Assembly: GCF_052857255.1 (NCBI RefSeq) | Contig: NC_135498.1 | Span: forward strand, 159,759,124-159,823,123 | Reading direction: 5' to 3' | Source: Amblyomma americanum | Lineage: Eukaryota; Arthropoda; Arachnida; Ixodida; Ixodidae | Length of the DNA stretch: 64,000 nt | In this document: in pieces, positions 11,731 through 23,005 of the stretch | How the letters are laid out: each line of letters begins with the position of its first letter | Position numbering within the stretch: position 1 is the first letter of the stretch | The notes under the pieces: model-generated | The model's input: the letters and a program-made list of their open reading frames with translations, nothing else | Told to the model about the DNA's origin: nothing | The model's database searches: none | Translations under genes and position numbers: made by a program

Positions 11731-12372
11731 CCAGGTGTTTCAGGGAAGATTAAGAATTTTTATAAAATAGGATTTTTGAAGTAAAATTATGGCTTTTGCG
11801 GCATAGTATTACCAGTGTTCGCGGACACCATAAAATCGGTGAATTGTCTTAATTTGCAGGCTGAATGACTAATTTCTGACAATTAACATTTTAACTATAA
11901 GAGGTAGGCAACTGGTTCCAATTAGAGATTTGTAGCAGGTCATTAGTAATAGCCATATCAGATTTTAGAATTACGAAAACACAATTGCTGTTGGCGCTGT
12001 GGCTGGACAAAATTTGGCGACATTGTGCCAAAATACAAGCGCTTTGAAAACACATGCAAGCAAAGCAAGCTTTCCTATGCATGTAAATAGTCTAAAGCCA
12101 AATATTGTCGATCCACAAAGCCAATGGTCAACATTCTAAAAACTGATATGGCTATTACTAACGACCGGCTCCAAATTTCTAATTGCAACTAGACGCCTAT
12201 CTCTAAAAGGTAAAAAGTTATTTATTAGAAATTAGTTAACCAGCATACTATTTAAGGCGGTTCGCCGGTTTTCTGGTGCCCGTCAGTAATGGTACTACCA
12301 TTCTGTAAAAGCCATATCTTTACCTAAAAATCCTATTTTTGAGAATCACTTAGTCTTCGCTGAAACACCTGG
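11731..12372. mobile_element. Foldback-type DNA element with ~270-bp inverted repeats
   Basis: The left end ccaggtgtttcagggaagat and the reversed right end ccaggtgtttcagcgaagac start two long imperfect inverted arms. They share, in order, aaaataggattttt, atggctttt, ctaatttct and gtaatagccatatca before a central loop at about 12000-12110. tat flanks both ends (11728-11730, 12373-12375). No transposase frame is present. I cannot assign a superfamily. Confidence 0.65.
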
Positions 12373-12375
12373 TAT

Positions 12376-13536
12376 CAGACCGACCGGGACAGCGATCAGT
12401 CATTTGGCATCACAACCAACTCACCCTTACCAACTTACTTGAAGCCCTTAAGAAGGCAGCTCGGTTCATTTATCATCCTACTTGCGGTACCAAAGCGTTT
12501 CACCTCTGAAGGAAACGCTCAGCACGTCTTCGCTCACAATGCGCAGAAAATTTGTTACATTAATTTTTTCAGACACTGTAATACAGTAACACGCCATTTT
12601 CCCGCCACCTCCTTCACCACCACCTCATTCCTCACATCGCGTCACAGTTGACCTTATATCCAGAAGTCCAAGGCTTGGGAGGATTGAGGACGCGAAGCCA
12701 TTTCTCTTTCGGGAGGTTACGGTTGCTGAGGGTGCATAACGAGGCATGCAGCAAGCCGCACAATCAAACCCCTTGGGCCGTATACTTTTGACGGGGGGTT
12801 TACGTATCCAGTGATGTCTTCATAGCACACGGCCTTGCACTCGTCTAAATGTTTTGAAAAAAGCTAGTCTTTCGCTGTGTCACGAATTCCGATGATCGCA
12901 ATAGCGAGATGGGGAAACCAGTTCCGTGCAAAAGAGATTGTATCCGGTTTCGGTACCCTGGACGACCACGAGGGGCAAAGTGCAGGAGTTTACGGTTATG
13001 CGTGACCCGTACCTTTCCGCTCCGATAAACAGGAGAGTCTATCCAGTCGACCTGGGTAAGAAGGAGCGTTGCTTGCTTCGATATAATATATCCGCGGTGG
13101 ATTGTGCGTCTACATGCATTTCAACGCGGTTTCACTGATAATTAAGAAAGGGGCACGCACCGTAGCACACTTCACTACCCAAAAATTTATCGTCTGTCAA
13201 CACCATCATCGTAATCTTGGAAAAAGCGACCTAAGAAGGTCAGCTCCTACGTACCCAATGCTGCGGCTGCATGTACCTGGTTCACTAGTTCTTGAGCCAT
13301 CGTGAGTGGATGATGCTCGGGTTACACAATATTGTGAGTGTTGTGCAAGTTTATCACATCCGTCCATTTTTCATGCACATCTATCCAATCTGTATGCGTT
13401 TCTTGCCCAGTTCAGCATCCTTGTGCACGTTACCTTCAAAAAAGAACAACACTACACTGGCTGATAGCATGATTTCCAAGCAATAAACTTGCCGTTGAAC
13501 TCAGGTATGCGAACGAAGCCAGCAGCTGCCATAGCG
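12376..13536. other. Unassigned sequence
   Basis: No gene or element recognised. Short frames (64-70 codons) lack motifs. Confidence 0.35.
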
Positions 13537-13538
13537 TA

Positions 13539-13747
13539 CAGTCAGGGACAAAAGTCTCTGGACCACGTGTTTCATAAATGAAGCTGGTAGCCCTATGAAT
13601 AGCCGGCGGCTGGAGATCACACTTATGGAGCTGAAAGTCACCTCCTTTCTTTCACCTCGACAAGTGCGGTCGTCAGTGGACGGCTGTTAACAGAGCTGTC
13701 GCCTTCGATGACGGAACACACGGTCTAAAGGCTTTTGTCCCCGACTG
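13539..13747. mobile_element. Tc1/mariner-type MITE, 209 bp
   Basis: Terminal inverted repeats cagtcagggacaaaag (left) and cagtcggggacaaaag (right, reversed) continue for about 30 bp with a few mismatches, and the element is flanked by ta at 13537-13538 and 13748-13749. TA duplication plus a CAGTCGGGGACAAAAG-like end is typical of Tc1/mariner-mobilised MITEs. There is no coding capacity. Confidence 0.75.
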
Positions 13748-13749
13748 TA

Positions 13750-14979
13750 CACTGCTGGTCGCTAGTGCAGCATCCGGTTCTCCGGTCAGTTGCGAGCCTT
13801 CCTCGTCGCGAATTGAAACGATCGGTCAGCCGTGGTAGGCTCCTGGCACAGGTTTTAAAAGAAGGCTAATATGAGAGCAGCAGCCGCGTTCTAGCACACT
13901 CGCTGTTACAACAGCCCCATGCACACGCTCTCGCAGAACAAAATCTCGAGCGCAGCCGCAGTGTTTACTGTCATCTACACTGATGATTGAGCAACATGCA
14001 TTCCTCCTGAGAGATAGGGATAAGATGCTCATCCTGATCTGAAAGTGCCTGCCAAATGCGAAAAAGTAGGTGGTCCACCTTGCACGAGGGGCAGTAGGGA
14101 GCCTGTCCACCAAGTGCGACCTGCCCACTACGGAAGGCGACAATAAAATTGCCAAAACGTTCAGTGCAGTTGCCACTTGCCCACCGTGGCACTGCGCATC
14201 ATGAGCTCATTGGTCGAGAGATAACCTCCCGAAGCACTATCCGTTGAAAATGAACCTTACGGGAGCATAAGACGAGCAACCTGGGCCTTTGAAGCCCCAC
14301 CAGTGGCTGTGTTTGAAACAGTCGCCTGCCGGGCCAGTAGCGCATCCAATGAGATATCTGCCGCAGTTGATGAGAAAAGAAGACTTAAATATGCCCCAAA
14401 ATACAGGGAAAGTATAGAGACTGGTCTTTGAGTTTAAGCAACCACAAAGGTCGAGAACAATCCAAGGCCATCTAACAGGGACCTCCACTAAAACATCATT
14501 ACTAGCACGCCCACAATCTCGGCACGTGAAATGAGGCATACATCCTTTTTCAGGTGCGCCGAATATTGTGTTGCGTTGGGTTGGGTTTTATGGCACATAG
14601 GCAACTAAGGCCATCATGCGCCAAGCTCAAGGTATAAAAAAGTTTCCTGCACACTTGTGCAGAAATGTGAAAAATCATTGGAGTTACAATGCCTAAAATA
14701 TTACTACTGCCTAGTGATGACAAAGGTATTTAAGAAATGGCTACTAAGAAAAGTTTTTAAGAGGATAGGTTAGCCTCAGCAGCCATCCTTGCCTTCGCAA
14801 GAATCTCGATGCTCCAAACCACAAGAAAAAAAAACCTCCGCCTTTATCTCAGGAGTGAGAATGTGGCTGAGGTGAATCAAAGAATGCAGCGAATCAGTTG
14901 GTGAAGATCCAGAATTCTCAGAAAAAAGTTGCTTCTCTTAAAAAGCTTAAACACAATACATATGAACAATTGCATCTTC
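13750..14979. other. Unassigned sequence with minus-strand frames
   Basis: Minus-strand frames of 116 codons (13826-14176) and 100 codons (14237-14539) contain scattered Cys pairs but no family I can name. They may be worn transposon coding sequence. The segment 14575-14640 (gttgggttttatggcacata) looks like another dispersed repeat. Confidence 0.3.
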
Positions 14980-14989
14980 ATCCAAGAGC

Positions 14990-15885
14990 AACATTGGGTG
15001 CAAAAGAATGGGTTAATTATAAAAGTGAATAAAATATTTTTTCCGAAGTTTTGCATGTTTCGCGCATGAGTATAAAATGCGATTAACTGTTAGCTCATCT
15101 CCGCCTTTGTCACAAACAGGTTTGTCTTGTTTTGTCAATAGAATAGCGTGTTTGGTCTACCTGAAGACGACATAACCATGCACCTAGAACAGGCTTTACC
15201 AAGTGCAGTTTTTGTGTACTTCATTGTTCCAAGCAGTCTGACATTGTTTTTCCTTACAAATTTTATGCAGTCCTTAAAGAGTATATTTACTTTTTTATTT
15301 CCTTGCCACGAACTTAAGCAGAGCACAAATCTGCTCTCTCGTTGCCTTTTATTCCGAGATGACTCGGTAGCCAGCACATTTTTATATTTTGCTGTTGAGC
15401 TGTGGCAGTTACTATGTTGTGCATGATGTCGCCAAGTACAGGGGTGATTGCATTCACACAACGGAGAGCTGTAAGCACGCATAAGGAGTCTGTGTAAATA
15501 ATAGCGTTTTTGAGGTTCTCGATGAGTATTTTTTGTATGGCCACAGATACTGCATAAGATTCCGCAGCGAAGATGGATGCGCACTGTGGAAGTCGTACTG
15601 TTTCCTCTGAATTGCCGCACACCACTGCGCTCCCTACGTCATCGTATGTTTTTGATCCATCAGTATATAATTCCGTAAAACTACTCATTGTTCTTCGAGG
15701 GAATTAAATTGTATTATATGTTGTTGAGCGGTTTGTTTCGTCCGGAAGTGTGTAAGAGTGAAATTGCATATTGCAGGGAAATTGTACCATGGAGGTACTG
15801 GGTCTCGTCTTTGCGAAAAACCAGGTAATGTGTTTAGTAGGCCAATATCCCCGCACATCTCTTCAAATCGCAAGAGCAATGTCAC
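14990..15885 (-). pseudogene. I-clade LINE RNase H domain and C-terminal tail
   Basis: The 125-codon frame 15314-15688 is a recognisable RNase H: LYTDGSKTYDD (first Asp), FAAESYAVSVA (Glu), IIYTDSLCVL (second Asp) and WLPSHLGIKGNERAD (last Asp). All four metal-ligand positions are still visible. The frame 15685-15885 just upstream is the linker between RT and RNase H. Beyond the stop at 15314 another frame continues into the leucine-rich tail (LGTMKYTKTALGKAC, then worn DKPVCDKCGDELTV). In life this domain removes the RNA template during reverse transcription. Confidence 0.8.
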
Positions 15886-15930
15886 GGTAGCTTGCGGTTT
15901 TTTGTTAAAGAGTGTTCTAGATGGGCACTT

Positions 15931-17165
15931 CTAACGATGGGGTAACATAGATGCTTCTGCAATGAACGGATTTTTAGAATGCGTGAGCATTCGAGCATGC
16001 TTCTGGTCTGCAAGTGATGGTTCGTTAGTTTCAACATAAAGACTGTTTATGGATGACATCTCGTACGCACAAATGAAAAGATGGAAACCTGAATTATGCA
16101 CTGGAACCAGCCGGCAAAGATACGATGGTCTCGCTGACCCATAAATTATACATCCGTAATGTAAATTAGAGCGAACAACAGACCGATAAATTTGTCGGAA
16201 TGTCAGCTTTTTGTCAAAAGTAATGCCTAGAAATTTTACTTCACTTTTTATAGGTTGTTCGATTTTGTTTAGACGTAAGCAGGGGTTGGATTGTAGACAT
16301 AGTTTTAGTAAGAACAGAATGCCCACTGTTTTCTGTGTAAACTGGAATCCATTTTTGTCTGCCCATGTCTCTAGTTGGTTTATTGTTAACTGTGCTTGTC
16401 TCTCGCATGTTGCTACATTGGAGGATGTGCAAGCTATTTGAAGATCGTCGACATAGACTGAATACATCATGGATTTCGGGATTATTTTGTAAATGGAATT
16501 CATCTTTGCAATAAACAGTGTTGTGCTAAAAATACACCCCTGAGCAACCTCGTTCCTGTAAAAAGCTTATCTCAGGTGTACTTGAAATGAGCGGTTTGAC
16601 AGGAAATCATTTAGAAGTTTAACATCCCACCGTGGACGCCATGTTCTGCGAGGTTGCAAAGAATCCCCAATCTAAACGTTGTATCGTATGTTTCTCCAGA
16701 TCAAAAAAGACAGCAAGGAAGTGTTGTTTATGTAAAACAGCTTCTCTGATTGTGTTTTTGAGGCGAACTAGATGGTCAGCTGTTGAGCATGTCTTTTTAA
16801 AACCGCATTGCTGGATGTCAAGAAGTTTGCGAGCTTCAAGGACAAAAGTTAATCTTATATTTAGAACACTTTCCAAAGATTTGGCGAGGCAACTTGTAAT
16901 GGCTATTGGCCTATAGCTGCTAAGGAAGGTTGGCAGCTTTCCAAGTTTCAGAAATGGTACTATAACGGCTCTTATCCATTCGTTGGGTATATTTTTCCAT
17001 TAATATTTTATCAAAGAAATTCAAGCGTGCTTCTATGGCAGGCTGGGAAAAATAGCCAACCATTTCGTAGGGTATCTGGTCGTGTCCTGGAGCAGTTGTT
17101 TTTGCCGGCAAACAGTACTCTATTGATTTTTGGAGGGTAATTAGATTATTATATTTTTGATTCAC
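15931..17165 (-). pseudogene. I-clade LINE reverse transcriptase
   Basis: Three broken frames carry successive RT motifs. The frame at 16920-17165 has TTAPGHDQIPYEM and ends ETWKAANLP (fingers, where intact members read W-x-A-x-IP). The frame at 16619-16876 has QCGFKKTCSTADHLVRL and LAVFFDLEKH, where the catalytic DLEKAYDT has lost the Asp-bearing end. The frame at 15931-16503 has YSVYVDDLQI (catalytic YVDD) near its start, then KFLGITFDKKLTF. The gaps between frames are small indels. The enzyme is dead through stops and loss of motif A's tail. Confidence 0.8.
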
Positions 17166-17420
17166 ACCTCCACTTGTTGGCAGCCTGCATTTTTCGGCTG
17201 TGGTTTTGTATTTTAGAAGTGGCTGGCTATAGTGTGAACAACTTCAAACCGTAGCAAAGTGCTCCCCTTAAAATATTTTCTTGTATAGGTACTAAGTTGG
17301 GCTCCTGTAGACAGAGGGCGACAGGAGAAAGCAAGTTCACAATATTTTTTACATCGCTGTAGTTCTTAAATATCCACGACAATTCCAATGAATTAAAAAT
17401 TAATGATAAAAGAGTTTTGG
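17165..17420 (-). pseudogene. I-clade LINE endonuclease stub
   Basis: Minus-strand reading at ~17400-17290 gives worn WNCRGYLR and LSPVALCLQEPNL, the first two motifs of the APE-type LINE endonuclease (N-terminal Asn and the catalytic Glu box). The following catalytic His/Asp segments are absent, so most of the domain has been deleted before the RT begins. Confidence 0.5.
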
Positions 17421-17499
17421 GTCTTGTTGTTAAAAATCTAAACTTCCGTAGCTTTTTGGGACCGTTATTTGAGTTTTTCTTTATCGCTCAAGAGAGCTA

Positions 17500-18620
17500 C
17501 GACACCGCTAAAGCGGGAGTGAACTTGGCGTTGAGTCTATCGCATCCAGGAGGAGCTGGAGGACCGCAGAGAAACTGCGGGTGCACGAGTTGTAGTTCTC
17601 TCCCGATTAGCGGAAGCCTTGCGGGCTGCCAACCCAGGAGCCAGCGAACCCTTTTACAGAGGTGGCAGACCAGCCTTTGCTGAATCTGCCGGGGGCGTGG
17701 ATGGCCCTGCCTCAGGCTCACGGTGTGTGGCCTGGGCAGAAACCGTAGGCCGATGCGGTGCTTCGCCCCGTCGCACCACATCGGCAAAATTTGTTTTTCC
17801 TGTGAAAAGGAACAATCATTGTGTTTGTGTGAATCGTTTTCTTGCTTCCTCAAATAATACGTTTTCCTTAGTTTTGATAGTTATGTTTTTCTCTTCGTTC
17901 CAGGATCGACCCGATCTCGATTATGCAGGGTGGTCCCCTTCAGTTAGCGCACTTTGGCGCAGCGTTACATTGCACGGATTCAAGACCTTTTGATGCCTAT
18001 TTTGCGCAGGTTCGCCGGCCGCGACAGGTCTGGGAGGCATGTCCGAATCTTTGACACCTGAAACACCTTCTCGGGTTTGATATGTATGGTCAGACAGCTA
18101 TTTTCATGTGTCCTAATTGCATGGTTTCTGACAGCTGGCTAACGGCGAAAGTCGGGAATAAGTGTTCTGTTGGTCTTTCTTTATCCTCTTTACGGATGTT
18201 GATACATTTGGCGTCAGTCACGTTCTGGTCTTTCAAGCCTTCCAGCATTTCTTCCTCTGTTAATGTCAGGAAATCGTGCTCTGAGGTTATACCTTTGACG
18301 GTATTTAGTGATCTGAGGGCGCTGATGGAAACAGGAATGTCTCCGAAGGTCACTATGTTTTCTACTTCGGAGCATTGCGCATTATCCCTGGTCTAAAGGA
18401 GGAGACCACATTGGCTTTGTAAAAGTCCTAACGCATCTGTCACACTTTTAGAGACCACGAACGTTGAAATGATTCGGGCTGGTTTTTCTCTTTCACTATA
18501 TGTACTACATGGTACTTCGGGAAACCTTCTTTTGTTCTTTGAAAGAAGTATATAGTTGCATCGGTCCGCACCATTTTTTTTAGGGCGATAATTTTTTGCA
18601 TGGGAAGCCATGAAAATAGT
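17500..18620 (-). pseudogene. I-clade LINE ORF1 (nucleic-acid-binding protein)
   Basis: The clearest part is the 87-codon frame 18090-18353: FGDIPVSISALRSLNTVKG, then LTEEEMLEGLKDQNVTDAK, an RRM-like region of arthropod LINE ORF1 proteins. Directly downstream on the same strand the next frame reads NPRRCFRCQRFGHASQTCRG, a CCHC zinc knuckle. Upstream, the frame 18393-18704 has KPARIISTFVVSKSVTDALG, the segment that precedes the RRM. An ATG near 18615 (MASHAKNYRP) is the likely original start. Frameshifts near 18390 and 18090 break the gene. ORF1 proteins bind LINE RNA and form the ribonucleoprotein used for integration. Confidence 0.75.
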
Positions 18621-19190
18621 GTGTTTTTCGACTATGGTGCCAGCCACCCACCACAGAGCCCAACGAACGGGCGGGATAGGAACTTGCGCGCAAGTCCTGC
18701 CCACGCCAGCTGTTCAACCCAACTATAACCAAATATGACGCAACTCAGGGGGGTTGGCCACGCAAGGTTAACATCCGCCCCCAGGAAAAAAATGAAAAAC
18801 CAAGAAGTGAATAGGAGACAGGAGGGTTGTGAGAAAGAAGATAGGAATGTGAAGGATGGAGGGGAGCACTGTAGGAAAAGGCGACTGCCGATTTCCCTCG
18901 GTCAGGTCAGGCCGGAGGTGCCGTCTACAGGAAGCAGTGGCCAAAATGGTGTGTTGCCTTCGCCGAAGGGCCTTAGAGGTCCAAACGCTCGGCATTGGCC
19001 ACCAGGAACCCCTTTTCCCCGGACACGGCGATACCGTGCACGGCTGAGCGCGGGTGCTAGGGTCCGTGGTGACGCTATGTTCACCATCATAACTCCTGCG
19101 GGGATGTCCCTGTGGATGCTCAGGAACCCGTGGTGTCGCAAGTCACCAACGTCCGCACGCTGCAGACGCCCCCCTGTGGGGAGCGGAATA
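18620..19190 (-). other. Probable 5' UTR of the I-clade LINE
   Basis: GC-rich non-coding sequence directly upstream of ORF1 and ending where the Gypsy LTR begins. A 153-codon plus-strand frame crosses it but is antisense to the LINE and has no domain. The UTR call is from position only. Confidence 0.45.
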
Positions 19191-19192
19191 TC

Positions 19193-19562
19193 GTAACATA
19201 TTGCCGCGAGCCTTTGCAGTGTTTGTTAATTCGTCAAAGCTGTCGGCACGCCGCTTTATTGCTTTGTTGGCGATGAAAGACGTGACTAGATTTACCTCGA
19301 TTGATCGCAGCCAGGCAGAGCTGATTCTGCGTTGTTCGTGAATGTTCTAGTAACTTTGCGCGCTTTATCTCGAAAGTTCGATATCAGCTTTAGACAGCAC
19401 GGCCGACAGCGGCGGGCGTTCTGTTCGACGACCGCCGAACATATTTGTTGCTACGCCGCCGCGGAGTGATTGAATCCACTGTGGGCGCAAGTCAGCCCAA
19501 ATAAAGTTTTGTTTAGACGCCATTTTCGCTGTCGTTCTGCTCCGCGGATTCCTGTCACTCCT
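19193..19562 (+). repeat. Gypsy 5' LTR
   Basis: gccgcgagcctttgcagtgt to ccaaataaagtt matches 35608-35922 with scattered mismatches and small indels. It contains the polyadenylation word aataaa near 19500. The start is set by where similarity to the 3' LTR begins and the end by the primer site; both may be off by a few bases. Confidence 0.75.
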
Positions 19563-19575
19563 TGGTGACATCCGG
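19563..19575 (+). other. Gypsy primer-binding site
   Basis: tggtgacatccgg directly after the LTR begins with TGG, as expected for pairing with a tRNA 3' CCA end. I cannot say which tRNA. Confidence 0.5.
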
Positions 19576-19775
19576 GGGAGGTTCTGGATAGCCTTCCATG
19601 TTCCAGACGCCCCCATCAAGTCGTGACGCCAGCACTCTACGCTTCGCACCCGAGGAAGAACCAGCAGTTCACCAAGCCAGCCGGCGTCTCCAGGGAGAAG
19701 AGTCAGAGCTGGCGACACTGCCGGACTGCACCACACAGCGAAAGGACGCTGGTACGAGCACCGCAATCTCGCCAA

Positions 19776-20930
19776 AAATGTTGACGATTTATGCTGCAGC
19801 AGCCGCGGGTGCCGCCAACTTTCAGTGGATCCCTAGGTGAAGACGCCGAAGAATGGTTGGGCCAATTTGAGCGCGTGGCATCATTCAAGAAGTTTGATGA
19901 TGCGGCAAAAATTGGACATGTATTTTTCTCATTGGAGGGCTGAGCACGTACGTGGTACGAAAACCACGAGTCGTCCCTATCGACATGGCAGCTATTCAAG
20001 AGGGAAGTTTTGAAGGTATTCAGCAGTGTCATGAGGAAAGAAAGAGCCGAACGACTCCTCGAGTCCAGGATCCAGCTTCCGAATGAGCCCATCCGCGGTT
20101 ACGTCGAGATGAAGCGTCTATTTCACCGCGCCGACCACGGGATGACCGAGGAGAAGAAAGTTCAGTTTTTAATGCACGACGTAAAAGAACAACTCTTTGG
20201 CAGCCTCGTCCGCCAGCCGCGAAAAACAGTCGAGGAATTCAAGCAAGAAGCCTGCAGGATCCAGAAGACCATCGACGTCCGGGGCCGGCAATGCAACCGC
20301 CCTTCCTCGGTCTGTGCAATCCATAGGGACACGACGACCACTACCAGCGACAACTTGCGGGAAGTTATCCGCGAAATCGTCCGCAAGGAGCTACGCCGAT
20401 TGCTGCCATCCTCCCCATAGCCGCAAGCAGCGACTCTCATGGATGTGGTACGGGAAGAAGTGCAACAGGCCCTCGGCACCCCGACGGCCGCAGAACCCCA
20501 GGCCACGACTTACGCCGCTGCAGTATGGACTCCTCAGCCCCAACGACAACCCCTAAGTCCTCTCTGAGGTGAGCCACTTGTTCCAGAATGTCACCTCCCA
20601 GCTTCCTCCCGCCCAGCCTAAGAACGACCCTCATGCCCAGCAAATTGCGACGCCTGGAGGACTTCCAGCAACCGACCGTTGTGCTTCCATTGCGGTGAGT
20701 CCAGCCATATTCTTCGACACTGCCCACACCGAAGTATGGGTCTTCGTGGATTTGCCGTTGACGCACCACGACCACGCTTGGGCCAACGTCCGCAGGAAAT
20801 CGACGAGTGCCTGAGCCGAGAGTAGTATTCGCCGAACCGCCTTTCGCGCTCACCATCGCCGTCAGCCTCGCGCTTTGAGTCGCCACGCCTCAGCTACGCA
20901 GCTGCGGTACGATGAAGGTCACCCAGCACA
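19776..20930 (+). pseudogene. Gypsy gag
   Basis: The start at 19776 (MLTIYAAAAAG) runs into a frameshift near 19835, after which another frame reads LGEDAEEWLGQFERVAS, then a stop inside the worn ARTWYENHE segment near 19942. The long open part 20010-20420 has the capsid motifs RIQLPNEPIRGYVEMKRLF and DVKEQLFGSLV. A third frame at 20682-20723 contains a perfect zinc knuckle, CFHCGESSHILRHC (C-x2-C-x4-H-x4-C). Gag packages the element's RNA; this copy cannot make it because of the stops. Confidence 0.8.
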
Positions 20931-21048
20931 CGTAGGGTAAACTAAAGACAGCGACCTTTGGAGGTGAGGTTGCTCCCGAGCGAAACGCCGAGGATCATTC
21001 AGTGAGAGTCAAATGTTTATGGGAATCCCGCAAGGTGGAGTAACTTTG

Positions 21049-21226
21049 TAATAAAGGAGAAATTACTCACTGGCATCCACCCAAGCTCAGCCTTACGGCT
21101 ATAAAAAGGAAAGTTAGAGCTTCCTCAGAAACTTCGTAGTTAAAGAAAAATTTGTACTGGTCCGGGTCTGGGAAGCCGTGAGGCTGAGCTTGGGTGGATG
21201 CCAACGAGTAATTTCTTCTTTATCCT
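21049..21226. mobile_element. Inverted-repeat MITE inside Gypsy
   Basis: Left arm agaaattactcactggcatc plus cacccaagctcagcc, right arm (reversed) agaaattactcgttggcatc plus cacccaagctcagcc: about 45 bp each with two or three mismatches around an ~80-bp loop. It lies between the gag knuckle and the protease. The target duplication is unclear, so the ends are approximate and the superfamily is unknown. Confidence 0.6.
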
Positions 21227-21349
21227 CCAATGACCATGCCGCACGAAGACGCCGCCCCGGAAACGCCGACGCCGCATACAATGACAACCTCGACCACGAC
21301 GCAAACCGCCTTCAAAACGACGCCGCTACCGAGAAAAGCTTCGACGACA

Positions 21350-22210
21350 CGCGCTAACCACGATTCCCATACCCTACGAAGCTGGGACCCGATGCCCAGG
21401 GCGACGTGCAACGCAAGAGCCAGGACGTCATCGACGGCCGGAGAGTTACCGCTCTAGTCGACACAGGAGCCGGTTACTCGGTGATGAACGGAATATTCGC
21501 TGCGCAGCTGAGGAAAGTCACGACCGCTTAGGACGGCCCACAAATTGGCACCGCAAGGAGCCACCTCATTACGCCATCAGGACGATGCACAGCGCGAGTG
21601 ACTGTCAAAAGACATACCTCTCCTGCGGCCTTCGTTGTGCTACCGCAGTGTTCTCGCGAAGTGATCTTGGGCATGGATTTCCTTAATGAGCATCAGGCGA
21701 TCATCGAACTGCAATCTAAGCTGATCAGGCTTTCGACAGACGAGGCCATCCCTTCTATGAGAACTCTAAGAAATAACGTTTCCCTGAGTGTCCTGGAGAA
21801 AGAAGTGAGCGTCCCACCCCGTTCAAGCGTTATCGTGACCCTAGGCGCCATGAAAGCCATTAACGCTGAAGAAATCATCGAGGGGGACATGCACTTGCTT
21901 CTTGACACAGGAATCAGCATCGCAAGAGGCAGCGCGCATTTCCGCAATGGCCAGGCCACAGTACTGCTGACTAACTTCAGCGCAGAATACCGGCACATTA
22001 ACAGAGGATCGACGATTGATTTCCTCCACGAAGTATCCGACGTACGAGATTCCTTTGCTCTCTCCGACCCATTGACAGAAGATTCGCCTGGCCAAGAGAA
22101 CTCGCCCAATTTTGACATCAACCCAGCCCTGCCCCGGAACAGAGAAGACCAAATGCGCAATCAGCTTCGAAGCTACAGCGAGTGTTTTTCGTCATCACCG
22201 AAGGTCCGAC
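21350..22210 (+). pseudogene. Gypsy protease and protease-RT linker
   Basis: At 21445-21480 the translation reads VTALVDTGAGYSVMNG, the aspartic protease active site (DTGA), followed by a stop near 21530. The frame from 21598 (FVVLPQCSREVILGMDFL) has the second protease hallmark, a hydrophobic-ILGMDFL strand, and then the linker that leads to the RT. It is cut at 22210 by the solo LTR; the codons on each side join in frame at 23006. Confidence 0.8.
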
Positions 22211-23005
22211 TGTCACATATGTTAAGGGGACTAAATTAAATTTTAAAGGAAAGAGGTGTGAAGAAGACCACGTGGATTAACCGAAGAATAAAGAGGAAGA
22301 AGCATTCGGTGAGGTGGGGAGAGATGATTGGTGGAGAATAGAAGAAGACGACGACAAGGCTTACGTGGACTAACACCGAGGCTATAAAAGGGAGAGTGAG
22401 AGCGAGGCACGGGGGAACAGCAAAGAAGCGGAGGCTCCGGCGGGTCAGGGACGCATTGGCTGGAAGAGAGCGACGCCGGCTACTTCTCCGGTGAGCTCAC
22501 GTTCTACGGCTTCGCATCGTGGACTTCCTGCCGTGCCTGAGCCCGTTCCGGAGAGCCAAGGGAGGACGCTACCACCTGCTACGGCCAGGGCTGTTGCCAC
22601 CCACCCGGGTGGTGCCCCCAATGCCAACAACACCGGCATCACCTCCACGGGCGCTTTGACCTGGAGCTTGTATGACGCAGCCAGCGACGCCAGCCCAAGC
22701 GCGTCGAACGCCGCCAGCGATGCCAGCCCAAGCACGTCGAACGCCGCCTACTGGATCCATACAACGCCGCAGCCGCACCGAACCAACCGTGAGCACGAAC
22801 TCCGACCACGAATAGTACAACGCTAGTAGTAGACGCTGGTAGCAGTGTGTCCGGGTCGTGTGTATTTATAGCCTTTGTGTTTTGTGTTAGTTTTGGGTTC
22901 TAGTGTGTGTGTCACGTAGGGTGTATTAAATGTGCGTTTGTGTGCGTACACCTGTCGCCTAGTCCATTCTTTCGGTCCGAGTGTGCTCCCGAGAGATCCG
23001 TGACA
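22211..23005 (+). mobile_element. Solo LTR of an unrelated LTR retrotransposon, 795 bp
   Basis: Starts tgtcacatat and ends gatccgtgaca (TG..CA, with TGTCAC/GTGACA inverted ends), and is flanked by ccgac on both sides (22206-22210 and 23006-23010), a 5-bp LTR-retrotransposon duplication. A TATA-like ctataaaag lies at 22382-22390. Two ~33-bp tandem units around 22682-22747 (gccagcccaagc) give a spurious open frame. No internal region remains, so this is a recombination product. Confidence 0.85.

Larger units (their letters stand above)
14980..19190 (-). mobile_element. I-clade LINE, decayed, nearly full length
   Basis: Minus-strand order from right to left: 5' UTR (~19.19-18.62 kb), ORF1 with zinc knuckle (~18.62-17.5), a stub of the endonuclease (~17.4-17.2), RT (~17.17-15.9), RNase H (~15.9-15.3), and a C-terminal tail to ~14.98. 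ORF1 plus an RNase H after the RT indicates the I group of non-LTR elements. Most of the endonuclease (normally over 200 residues) is deleted, and stops and frameshifts occur in every domain. The 5' end abuts the Gypsy LTR at 19193. Confidence 0.75.

Noticed and set aside
18735..19196. 153-codon plus-strand open frame
   Set aside because: Antisense to the probable 5' UTR of the I-clade LINE, low-complexity and without a domain.
22491..22826. 111-codon frame with repeated SDASPS units
   Set aside because: Lies wholly inside the solo LTR; the repeat is a 33-bp tandem duplication in the LTR.
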